In this document: one piece after another, positions 28,128 through 34,564 of the stretch
Position numbering within the stretch: the first letter of the stretch is position 1
Layout of the letters: every line of letters starts with the position of its first letter
Source: an uncultured Terriglobus sp.
GTDB taxonomy: Bacteria > Acidobacteriota > Terriglobia > Terriglobales > Acidobacteriaceae
DNA: 34,564 bases
NCBI GenBank assembly: GCA_937873305.1
Contig: CALMOM010000195.1
Span: 1-34,564, forward strand
Reading direction: 5' to 3'
The notes under the pieces: generated by a model
Told to the model about the DNA's origin: nothing
Database searches by the model: none
What the model saw: only the letters and a program-made list of their open reading frames with translations
Position numbers and translations under genes: made by a program

Positions 28128-28159
28128 GCGAAAGGGCAGCGCCATGGCTGCCCTTTCGC
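28128..28159 (-). terminator. Strong hairpin downstream of the SDR gene, probable terminator
   Basis: Perfect 13-base-pair stem: GCGAAAGGGCAGC (28128-28140) and GCTGCCCTTTCGC (28147-28159), with a 6-base loop. It lies 19 bases past the stop of the short-chain dehydrogenase gene and about 50 bases upstream of the nupC start. The T-tract after it on the minus strand is short (TTTGTCC), so termination may be partial; on the plus strand the following bases are ACGTTTTAT. An attenuator role for nupC is possible. Confidence 0.7.
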
Positions 28160-28178
28160 ACGTTTTATAGAGGTGTGG

Positions 28179-28925
28179 CTAGACTGCCACAAATCCACCG
28201 TCGACAAACAGCTCCACGCCCGCGACATAGCTGCTGTCGTCAGAGGCAAGGAACACGACAGCCTTGGCAATCTCATCCGAATCGCCCACACGGCCAAGTG
28301 GTACGGCCTCCGCCATACCGGCTTTGAACTGCTCCTCCTGGTCCTTGCCGACCAGGCCGCTGATTGCCGGCGTGTCAATGGGGCCGGGGCTAACCACGTT
28401 GACACGGATTTTGCGATCTTTAAGCTCGTTGGTCCAGGTGCGCGCAAACGAGCGAACCGCTGCTTTGGTAGCGCTATAGATCCCAAAGGCAGGCGTACCC
28501 TTAACGGAGACAATCGAAGCATTCAGCACGATGGTTGCGCCATCCGGCAGCAAGGGCAACGCTTTTTGCACGGTGAAGACAAGGCCCTTCACGTTGGTGT
28601 TGAAAGTCTTGTCGAAGTGTTCTTCTGTGTAACTGCCTAGCGTGCTGAACTCACCGCCACCCGCATTCGCAAACACCACATCCAGGCGGCCCTTTTCGCG
28701 CTGGATTTGCTCGAAAAGTCGGTCCAAATCGTCCAGCTTGGCAACGTCGCCTTGCACGCCCGTGACGTTCGTGCCAATCTCTTTCACCGCCTCATCCAGG
28801 CTGCCCTGTCTACGGCCGGTGATGTACACGTGTGCGCCTTCTGCAACAAACCTCTTGGCGGTGGCCAATCCAATGCCGCTGTTACCACCCGTGACCAGTG
28901 CTATTTTCCCGTCCAGCTTACCCAT
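28179..28925 (-). CDS. Short-chain dehydrogenase/reductase (SDR) family oxidoreductase
   Basis: Classical SDR of 248 residues. NAD(P)-binding TGGNSGIG (12-19) is followed by TGRRQ, whose Arg pair favours NADP; ANAG is at 86-89; the catalytic set is N111, S137 (LNAS), Y150 and K154 (YSATK); PGPIDTP and the C-terminal [12 protein letters not shown] complete the family pattern. The substrate cannot be told; the closest patterns are glucose/ribitol dehydrogenase-like proteins annotated generically. GGAGAG precedes the ATG. It appears to be a single gene, bounded by its own terminator hairpin and an 85-base gap to the channel gene upstream. Confidence 0.93.
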   Translation of the reverse strand: MGKLDGKIALVTGGNSGIGLATAKRFVAEGAHVYITGRRQGSLDEAVKEIGTNVTGVQGDVAKLDDLDRLFEQIQREKGRLDVVFANAGGGEFSTLGSYTEEHFDKTFNTNVKGLVFTVQKALPLLPDGATIVLNASIVSVKGTPAFGIYSATKAAVRSFARTWTNELKDRKIRVNVVSPGPIDTPAISGLVGKDQEEQFKAGMAEAVPLGRVGDSDEIAKAVVFLASDDSSYVAGVELFVDGGFVAV

Positions 28926-29010
28926 GTGACACTCTCCGATTCAGGTCATTCCAATTGCTATCGAAATGATGTGTCGAGGCGTCTTACGATTCCTCTTTTC
29001 TTTGCGCGCG

Positions 29011-29979
29011 TCACCGGCTATTTGTATTTACGTGTAGTTCACCGGGCTGGCGCTCTGTTGCGCTAGTCGTAAAGGTGCCCAGGTTTGTGGTGGTAGCTTG
29101 CGTCATGCGGCGAGCTTGCTCGGTGTCGGTCTGCCCGGTGGGTGTGCCATCGCCGCCATAGATCACCTGGCCGTACTCCAGGATGGTGACCATGCCAATG
29201 CCACCGCAGATGTTGCCGCCCACCGCAGGCAGGAACCAGCCGAAGTAGTTTGCGACACGGGCATGATGCAGCAGCACGGCAGTAAGCACTTCGCCGCTGG
29301 TGGCGATGCAATGGGCAAAGCCACCCAGGCCCACGACAAACGTCAGCATCCAGATAAGCGCGACCGAGCCGGTGATGCTGTGCGAAGCGGAGACGAGCCA
29401 AGCCATCATCGCGATGATCCAGCCGCCCATGACGCCGCTCCAAAAAATGGCAGAGGGCGACGCGTGGATCGCGTCCATGCCCAGTTGCACTAGTGCGGCC
29501 TGCGCGTGCGGGTTAAGCGCGGCGGTGTAGCTGGCCAGTGCTGCAAACGCAAGGGCGCCCAGCATGTTGGTGGGCAGCACGGTGGCCCACAGCCGCAATG
29601 TTTTTAGTACGTGTTTCTTTTCCGCCAGGACCAAGGCCACCGGGTACAGCGTGTTTTCTGTGAACAGCTGCGCGCGCCCAATGACGACCACGATAAAGCC
29701 GAGCGGATAAAACATCTTGGCGCAGAACATGGCAATGGGGCCGCCGCCCAGCATGGAAAGGGCCAACGCATTGCCCAGGGCAGACAGGCCCATGAATGTG
29801 CCGCCCGCAAAGCCGGAGATGGCCAGCGACGTGGCGGAGCGGCCCAGCTCGTCCTTGGCGTTCTGCAGCACATGCCGGTAGATTTCTTCGGCGGAGGGCC
29901 GCTCCAGGCTCTTCTGTGCGCCGACGGCCTCGGCTTCTTCCGGTTCCGGCTGCTTTTTCATGCGAAAGCTAAGTGGCAT
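29011..29979 (-). CDS. Formate/nitrite transporter (FNT) family channel
   Basis: Pentameric inner-membrane channel family for small monovalent anions (formate, nitrite, hydrosulfide, lactate). About 320 residues: a polar N-terminal tail (MKKQPEPEEAEAVGAQKSLE), the helix AEEIYRHVLQNAKDELGR, six membrane helices, and a polar C-terminal tail. The first half has GFAGGTFMGLSALG and GRAQLFTENTLYPVALV. The second has FAHCIATSGEVLTAVLLH; the His matches the central pore histidine of FocA, but the ATSGE context is more like the poorly known YfdC-type branch than formate channels. The start is uncertain: GTG 30015, ATG 29979 or ATG 29961. It follows the pyrimidine phosphorylase gene closely and probably shares its transcript. 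Confidence 0.87.
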   Translation of the reverse strand: MPLSFRMKKQPEPEEAEAVGAQKSLERPSAEEIYRHVLQNAKDELGRSATSLAISGFAGGTFMGLSALGNALALSMLGGGPIAMFCAKMFYPLGFIVVVIGRAQLFTENTLYPVALVLAEKKHVLKTLRLWATVLPTNMLGALAFAALASYTAALNPHAQAALVQLGMDAIHASPSAIFWSGVMGGWIIAMMAWLVSASHSITGSVALIWMLTFVVGLGGFAHCIATSGEVLTAVLLHHARVANYFGWFLPAVGGNICGGIGMVTILEYGQVIYGGDGTPTGQTDTEQARRMTQATTTNLGTFTTSATERQPGELHVNTNSR

Positions 29980-30022
29980 GCAGTTTCTGATGCATCCCGC
30001 TTCCCGCTTGTGCACCGCATAG

Positions 30023-31360
30023 TTAACGCCCGAGGACGACTTGTCGTATCAACGCCTGCGTCGTTGGTGGAGTGTCTGCGATCTGCAACGTGTCGTTCAG
30101 CATGGCCAGGGGTGTGTGTAGCAGGGCAGGGTCCTCTGTAAACAACGTGACCAGCGGCTGGCCGACTGTAACGCGACTGCCCAGTTTGACATGCATCTCA
30201 ATGCCGGCGTGCGCGGCCACAGGGCCACCTGGTACCTCGCGACCCGCGCCCAGACGCTGCACGGCCCAGCCCACCTCTGTGCAGTCCATACCTGCAAGGT
30301 AGCCGTCTCGCTCTGCCCGCAGGACGTGGTGTACGGCGGGTCTGTGGAAGGCTGCGGGATTGTCGAAGATACTTGTGTTGCCGCCCTGCAGCCGCACCAT
30401 GTGCAACCAGCGCTCGTACGCTGCTCCACTGCGTAGCAAGCGGAGAGCGTCATCTCGTCCTGCGTGTGGGCTGCTGGAGACGCCGCCCAGGTGCAGCATC
30501 CACCCGGCCAGCACGGCTGAGAGTTCGATGAGGTCGGCTGACAGCGGATGCTCGCGGCCCTGCAGGATGTCGATGCATTCCCATACCTCGAGCCAGTTGC
30601 CTGCGAAGCGGCCCAGTGGCTCATCCATTGCAGTCAGCAGCGCGACCGTGCGCGTGCCGTTGCCCTCGCCGGTCGCGACCAGCAGGCGGGCGAGCTGCTC
30701 GCTGTCCTCGTAACGCTTCAGGAACGCGCCGGAGCCGGTCTTCACGTCGAGCACCAGACCGCGAAGGTCCTCTGCCAGCTTCTTGCTCATAATGCTGGCG
30801 GTGATCAGGTACGGCGACTCCACGGTGCCGGTGTGGTCGCGCAGGGCGTACAGGATGCGGTCTGCCGGGACGAGATTCTTCGTCTGCCCGATCATGCTGA
30901 AGCCGCACGCGGCGATGACCTCACCGAAGCGCTGCAGGGAGAGCTGCGTATTGAACCCAGGGATGGTCTCCAGCTTGTCGAGCGTGCCACCGGTGTGGCC
31001 CAGCGAGCGACCGCTGATCATGGGATCGGCGAGGCCTGCCGCAGCTACGATGGGCGCGATGAGCAGGGAACTCTTGTCGCCCACGCCGCCGGTGCTGTGC
31101 TTGTCGACCGTGTATTTGCCGAGGGTGCTCGCGTCGAAGACTTCGCCGCTGCGGCGCATGGCGTCGGTGAGTGTGGCCAACTCGCGCGGGGACAGGCCGT
31201 GCTGGAAGATGGCCATCAGCAATGCGGCAGTGCGTGCGTCGGTAATGTCGCCTGCGACGACACCCGCGATGAAGCTGCCAATCTCGCTATCGGTGAGTTC
31301 GTAGCCGTTGCGCTTGCGCTGAATTGTGTCGACGGGGTGAAGAGGAATAGGTGAACTCAA
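30023..31360 (-). CDS. deoA: Pyrimidine-nucleoside/thymidine phosphorylase
   Basis: Splits thymidine, and uridine in the broader type, with phosphate to the base and (deoxy)ribose-1-phosphate. I start it at a TTG at 31360 that overlaps the cytidine deaminase stop (TTGA); a GTG at 31411 is also in frame but would overlap by 55 bases. This gives about 445 residues, as in E. coli DeoA (440). Phosphate site KHSTGGVGDKSS (about 87-98) and the family signature SGRSLGHTGGTLDKLE (about 116-131) are intact, followed by TASIMSKKLAEDL, LVLDVKTGSGAF and a complete C-terminal domain. Thymidine or mixed specificity cannot be decided from motifs. Confidence 0.93.
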   Translation of the reverse strand: MSSPIPLHPVDTIQRKRNGYELTDSEIGSFIAGVVAGDITDARTAALLMAIFQHGLSPRELATLTDAMRRSGEVFDASTLGKYTVDKHSTGGVGDKSSLLIAPIVAAAGLADPMISGRSLGHTGGTLDKLETIPGFNTQLSLQRFGEVIAACGFSMIGQTKNLVPADRILYALRDHTGTVESPYLITASIMSKKLAEDLRGLVLDVKTGSGAFLKRYEDSEQLARLLVATGEGNGTRTVALLTAMDEPLGRFAGNWLEVWECIDILQGREHPLSADLIELSAVLAGWMLHLGGVSSSPHAGRDDALRLLRSGAAYERWLHMVRLQGGNTSIFDNPAAFHRPAVHHVLRAERDGYLAGMDCTEVGWAVQRLGAGREVPGGPVAAHAGIEMHVKLGSRVTVGQPLVTLFTEDPALLHTPLAMLNDTLQIADTPPTTQALIRQVVLGR

Positions 31361-31797
31361 TGTAGGGACTCTTGTGAAAACGAAGCAGGCAGTAAATCTG
31401 CCAGTGTGCACTCGCCGGGCTTGCCGCCGTCGCTGGGATAAAAGATGCGGCAGCTGGCATCAGCGAACTCTGCAATGGTTTGCCGGCAGGCACCGCAGGG
31501 CTGGCAGGCCAGGTCAGAATCGCTGTTGGCAACGGCAACGGCCACAATGCGAATGTGTGCACCAAACTCCGACACGGCTCGGGCGATAGCAGCCTGCTCC
31601 GCGCACACGGAGAGCCGGTAGCTGACGTTCTCCACATTGCAGCCAGTCACGATCCGGCCATCTTCCAGCAGTACCGCCGCGCCCACGTGGTACCTGCTAT
31701 AGGGCGCGTAGCTATGATGGGCCGCTTGCGCCGCCTGCTCGCGTAGCAGGCGGATGCCCGCCTCATCTCGTTGCACGGTCTCGTGTGTGGCATTCAT
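31357..31797 (-). CDS. cdd: Cytidine deaminase, tetrameric class
   Basis: Zinc enzyme converting cytidine and deoxycytidine to (deoxy)uridine. I start it at the ATG at 31797 (MNATHETVQRDE), giving 146 residues, the usual size of the one-domain class; the frame extends to 32001 but has no family similarity there. The zinc site is C65-A-E67 and P-C101-G-A-C104-R, so three cysteines bind zinc and E67 is the proton shuttle. NVENVSY (54-60) contacts the ribose, and YSRYHVGAAVL is the conserved strand. It is the first gene of the group with the pyrimidine phosphorylase, whose start overlaps its stop, and is divergent from the helicase gene over 98 bases. Confidence 0.95.
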   Translation of the reverse strand: MNATHETVQRDEAGIRLLREQAAQAAHHSYAPYSRYHVGAAVLLEDGRIVTGCNVENVSYRLSVCAEQAAIARAVSEFGAHIRIVAVAVANSDSDLACQPCGACRQTIAEFADASCRIFYPSDGGKPGECTLADLLPASFSQESLH

Positions 31798-31895
31798 TCC
31801 GACGCTGAGGCTAAACCTGCTGACCGCTTGCCGCAAGCACAACGCCAGATGCCGACACCGCGCATCCAATATCGAGCAGCCCGATTCTGTCGCCC

Positions 31896-34564
31896 ATGCC
31901 GATGAGACGAACCCAACCCGAGCGCAAGCCAGCCAGGCGGACGCCGCAGACGGCAGATGCCCCACCTTCGAACAGTGTGTCTGAAGCATCGGTCGCGGCA
32001 ACCGTTCAGGTCGTCGACCCTGCAGCGGTGGTCCCGGGGGGTGACGCTGTACTCGACCGCTTTCATCCGGTCACGGCAGAATGGTTTCGCGCTGTCTTCG
32101 AAGGCCCGACGCAGCCGCAGCGGGAGGGCTGGCCCGCCATTGCACGCGGCGACTCCACGCTGATCTTGGCACCTACCGGAACCGGCAAAACGCTTACGGC
32201 ATTCCTATGGTGCCTGGACCGGCTCATGTTGCAGCCGCGCGCGTTTACCGCGCCTGTGCCAGAGCCGAGAGCTGCCAAGCGCATCCGCGGCAAGAAAGGT
32301 CCGAACGAACCCAAGAAGCGCAGCCTGCCCGAGGGCGTGGGTGTGCGCGTTGTCTACATCTCGCCGCTCAAGGCGCTCGCGGTCGACGTGGAGCGCAACT
32401 TGCGTTCGCCACTGCAGGGCATTGCCAACATGGCGCAGCGCCTGGGTGTGCCGGTGCACACGCCGGAGATCAGCGTGCGCACGGGTGACACGCCACTGAA
32501 GGAGCGTGCGCGTTTTACCAAGCATCCTGGCGACATCCTCATCACCACGCCTGAGTCGCTGTACCTGCTGCTGACCAGCAATGCGGGTGAGGCGCTGCGC
32601 ACGGTAGAGACGGTCATCATCGACGAAATCCACGCGCTGGTGCCCTCAAAACGTGGCGCGCACATGGCGCTATCGCTGGAGCGGCTGGAGGCGCTTACCG
32701 GGCGCAAGGTGCAGCGCATTGGGCTGTCTGCCACGCAGCGCCCGCTGGAGGAAGTTGCGCGCTTTCTTGGCGGGGCAGAGGTTGCCATGCCCACGGATGC
32801 AGCCGCGCCTGCGCCTTTCGCAGAACTGCCCGTAGCACCTGAGCCGGAAGACACCTCCGATGCGGGCAAAGCGCCGGAGCGCGTAGAGGAGCCGCCAGTC
32901 AAGGTTGCCACAGCGGTCGCTGATGAGGCGGGCGAAGCAGCACTTGCGCTTGGTGACGATGCACCGCTGCGGGTGGTCGCAGGCGAGGTGAACGGCGTCC
33001 GCTATCGGCCAGTCACCATCGTGAACGCGGGAGCGCGCAAGCGGCTGGAACTAACCGTCGAGGTGCCGGTCGAGGACATGGCAAAGCTCGGTGAGATCCA
33101 GGAGTCCCCAAGCGGCCCGGCGTCACAGGGACCCAAGCGCACCAGCATCTGGCAAAGCATCCACCCGCGTTTGTTGGAGATCATCAAGCAGCACCAGTCC
33201 ACCATCATGTTCGTGAATGCACGACGCATCGCAGAGCGGCTCGCCGGTGCCATCAACGAGCTGGCCGGTGAGCAGATTGCACGGGCGCACCACGGTTCGC
33301 TGGCTGCCTCGCAGCGCAGCGAGATTGAAGAGCTGCTCAAAGCCGGGCACATTCGTGCGCTGGTTGCTACGTCATCGCTCGAGCTTGGCATCGACATGGG
33401 TGCGGTCGACCTTGTCATCCAGATTGAGGCGCCGCCCTCGGTCGCCAGCGGCATGCAGCGCATTGGCCGCGCAGGTCACCAGGTGGGCGCGCCGTCGAAG
33501 GGCATCATTTTTCCGAAGTACCGTGCGGATCTGATCGCCTGTGCCGCTGTAACGCGCGCCATGCACGAGGGGCACGTGGAGAGCACGCGCTTTCTGCGCA
33601 ATGCGTTGGACGTGCTGGCGCAGCAGGTAGTCGCCATCATTGCGCATCCGCCGCTTTCGCCGGAAGAGGCCGCGCGCCGTGAGGCAAAGTTTCGCAGCGA
33701 TGAGGATGAGGCGCCCGGCATCAGCTATGACCGGCTGCTGGCCATCGTGCGCTCGTGCAGCGGGTATGCAGGCATCAGCACGCAGGTGTTTGATGGCGTG
33801 CTGGACATGCTGGCGGGGCGCTACCCCTCGGACGAGTTCGGTGAGCTGCGACCGCGTGTCACGTGGGATCGCACGCGCGGCTGGCTGACGCCACGGCAGG
33901 GCGTCAAAAAGATCGCCATCCTGAACGGCGGCACCATTCCCGACCGTGGTCTGTACGGTGTCTTCCTTTCGGGCGAGCGGTCCAAGCCCATTCGGGTCGG
34001 TGAGCTCGACGAGGAGATGGTCTTCGAGGCGCGCAACGGCGAGACCTTCATCCTGGGTGCAAGCACGTGGCGCATCGACGAAATTACCCATGACAAGGTG
34101 CTCGTTTCGCCTGCGCCCGGCGAACCCGGCAAGATGCCGTTCTGGCGCGGCGATCAGGCGGGCCGTCCGCTGGAGTTTGGCCGCCGCATTGGTACGCTGG
34201 TGCGCGACCTGCCACGCTCCGCCGCACTCACGCGACTGACGCGCGAGCACGACCTGGAGACGACCGCTGCCGAAAACGTGATGCGCTACCTGGCCGATCA
34301 GGAGGTTGCGACGGAGCAGGTGCCGGATGATCGCACTGTGGTCGTCGAGCGGGTGCGTGACGAACTGGGCGACTGGCGCGTGTGTGTGATGACGCCCTTC
34401 GGTTCGCGCCTGCACGCGCCGTGGGCCATGGCGGTACAGGGCCGCATCCGCGCCGCAGGGCATGCGGATGTGGAGACGATGTGGAGCGAGGACGGTTTTG
34501 TCGTCCGCTTTCCCGAGAGCGACGGCGCGCCGGATGTAGACCAATTCTTTCCAGATGCGCAGGA
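31896..34564 (+). CDS. lhr: Lhr-type DEIH-box ATP-dependent helicase (5' part, open at window edge)
   Basis: Superfamily 2 3'-5' DNA/RNA-DNA helicase of the Lhr family. The frame is open from the ATG at 31896 (or 31902) to the last base with no stop, 889 codons; the full gene continues. A Pro/Ala/Ser-rich tail of about 60 residues precedes FHPVTAEWFRAVFEGPTQPQ. Motif I is APTGTGKT (92-99), motif Ia YISPLKALAVDVERNL, then ITTPESLYLLLT, DEIH (243-246), SAT (278-280), MFVNARRIAERLAG, TSSLELGIDMG, and motif VI QRIGRAGHQ (521-529). WDRTRGWLTPRQG belongs to the Lhr-specific core after the two RecA domains. Between FLGG and RPVTIVNAGARKRLELTVEV is an acidic, Pro/Ala-rich insertion of about 75 residues (about 295-368). 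Such helicases are linked to DNA-damage tolerance. Confidence 0.93.
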   Translation, partial: MPMRRTQPERKPARRTPQTADAPPSNSVSEASVAATVQVVDPAAVVPGGDAVLDRFHPVTAEWFRAVFEGPTQPQREGWPAIARGDSTLILAPTGTGKTLTAFLWCLDRLMLQPRAFTAPVPEPRAAKRIRGKKGPNEPKKRSLPEGVGVRVVYISPLKALAVDVERNLRSPLQGIANMAQRLGVPVHTPEISVRTGDTPLKERARFTKHPGDILITTPESLYLLLTSNAGEALRTVETVIIDEIHALVPSKRGAHMALSLERLEALTGRKVQRIGLSATQRPLEEVARFLGGAEVAMPTDAAAPAPFAELPVAPEPEDTSDAGKAPERVEEPPVKVATAVADEAGEAALALGDDAPLRVVAGEVNGVRYRPVTIVNAGARKRLELTVEVPVEDMAKLGEIQESPSGPASQGPKRTSIWQSIHPRLLEIIKQHQSTIMFVNARRIAERLAGAINELAGEQIARAHHGSLAASQRSEIEELLKAGHIRALVATSSLELGIDMGAVDLVIQIEAPPSVASGMQRIGRAGHQVGAPSKGIIFPKYRADLIACAAVTRAMHEGHVESTRFLRNALDVLAQQVVAIIAHPPLSPEEAARREAKFRSDEDEAPGISYDRLLAIVRSCSGYAGISTQVFDGVLDMLAGRYPSDEFGELRPRVTWDRTRGWLTPRQGVKKIAILNGGTIPDRGLYGVFLSGERSKPIRVGELDEEMVFEARNGETFILGASTWRIDEITHDKVLVSPAPGEPGKMPFWRGDQAGRPLEFGRRIGTLVRDLPRSAALTRLTREHDLETTAAENVMRYLADQEVATEQVPDDRTVVVERVRDELGDWRVCVMTPFGSRLHAPWAMAVQGRIRAAGHADVETMWSEDGFVVRFPESDGAPDVDQFFPDAQ

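Noticed and set aside
33372..34544. 390-residue minus-strand open frame at the right end
   Set aside because: It is antisense to the Lhr helicase, whose motifs I-VI and C-terminal part are clear in the plus frame; the minus product shows no recognisable domain.

Overview
The window looks like chromosomal DNA of a high-GC Gram-negative bacterium, most likely an acidobacterium of the Terriglobus/Granulicella/Edaphobacter type. The evidence is the long ATP synthase gamma subunit, a b subunit with an N-terminal signal-like segment, an ATP synthase operon lacking the a and c subunits, and a palindromic repeat with GTCATCCTGAGC ends of the kind I associate with those genomes. The taxonomic call is an inference; no rRNA or other marker is present. 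Most genes are housekeeping. I see no prophage, insertion sequence, CRISPR array, tRNA or rRNA.

Left part (1-3.8 kb): the 3' part of a D-Ala-D-Ala ligase gene cut by the window edge, then exodeoxyribonuclease III and a secreted gamma-glutamyltransferase on the minus strand, the latter followed by a strong hairpin terminator. From 3.89 to 10.66 kb lies a plus-strand ATP synthase operon in the order b', b, delta, alpha, [89-residue membrane/coiled-coil protein], gamma, beta, epsilon, with a readable sigma70-like promoter. The small intercalated gene has lower GC than its neighbours, a strong ribosome binding site, and abuts the gamma gene with no spacer. It is the most unusual feature of the operon.

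Middle part (10.9-23.5 kb): a double-domain KaiC-like ATPase is followed by a PAS histidine kinase with a receiver-like N-terminus, a likely signalling pair. Then come a conserved hypothetical gene on the minus strand, the E1 component of 2-oxoglutarate dehydrogenase, a decayed antitoxin/PIN-toxin locus with three indels, a zinc-type alcohol dehydrogenase-like reductase, an MFS exporter with a fused C-terminal domain, a small holin-like membrane protein, a hypothetical protein, the palindromic repeat, and a deoxyhypusine-synthase-like enzyme with its own perfect-stem terminator.

Right part (23.6-34.6 kb): nucleotide and nucleoside salvage. Nicotinate phosphoribosyltransferase is divergent from the deoxyhypusine-synthase-like gene. 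On the minus strand follow uridine kinase and purine nucleoside phosphorylase (4-base overlap), a CNT nucleoside transporter, a short-chain dehydrogenase, and a tight group of cytidine deaminase, pyrimidine-nucleoside phosphorylase and a formate/nitrite-family channel. Together they would import nucleosides, deaminate cytidine, phosphorolyse purine and pyrimidine nucleosides and re-phosphorylate uridine. The window ends inside a large Lhr-type DEIH helicase gene that is open to the right edge.
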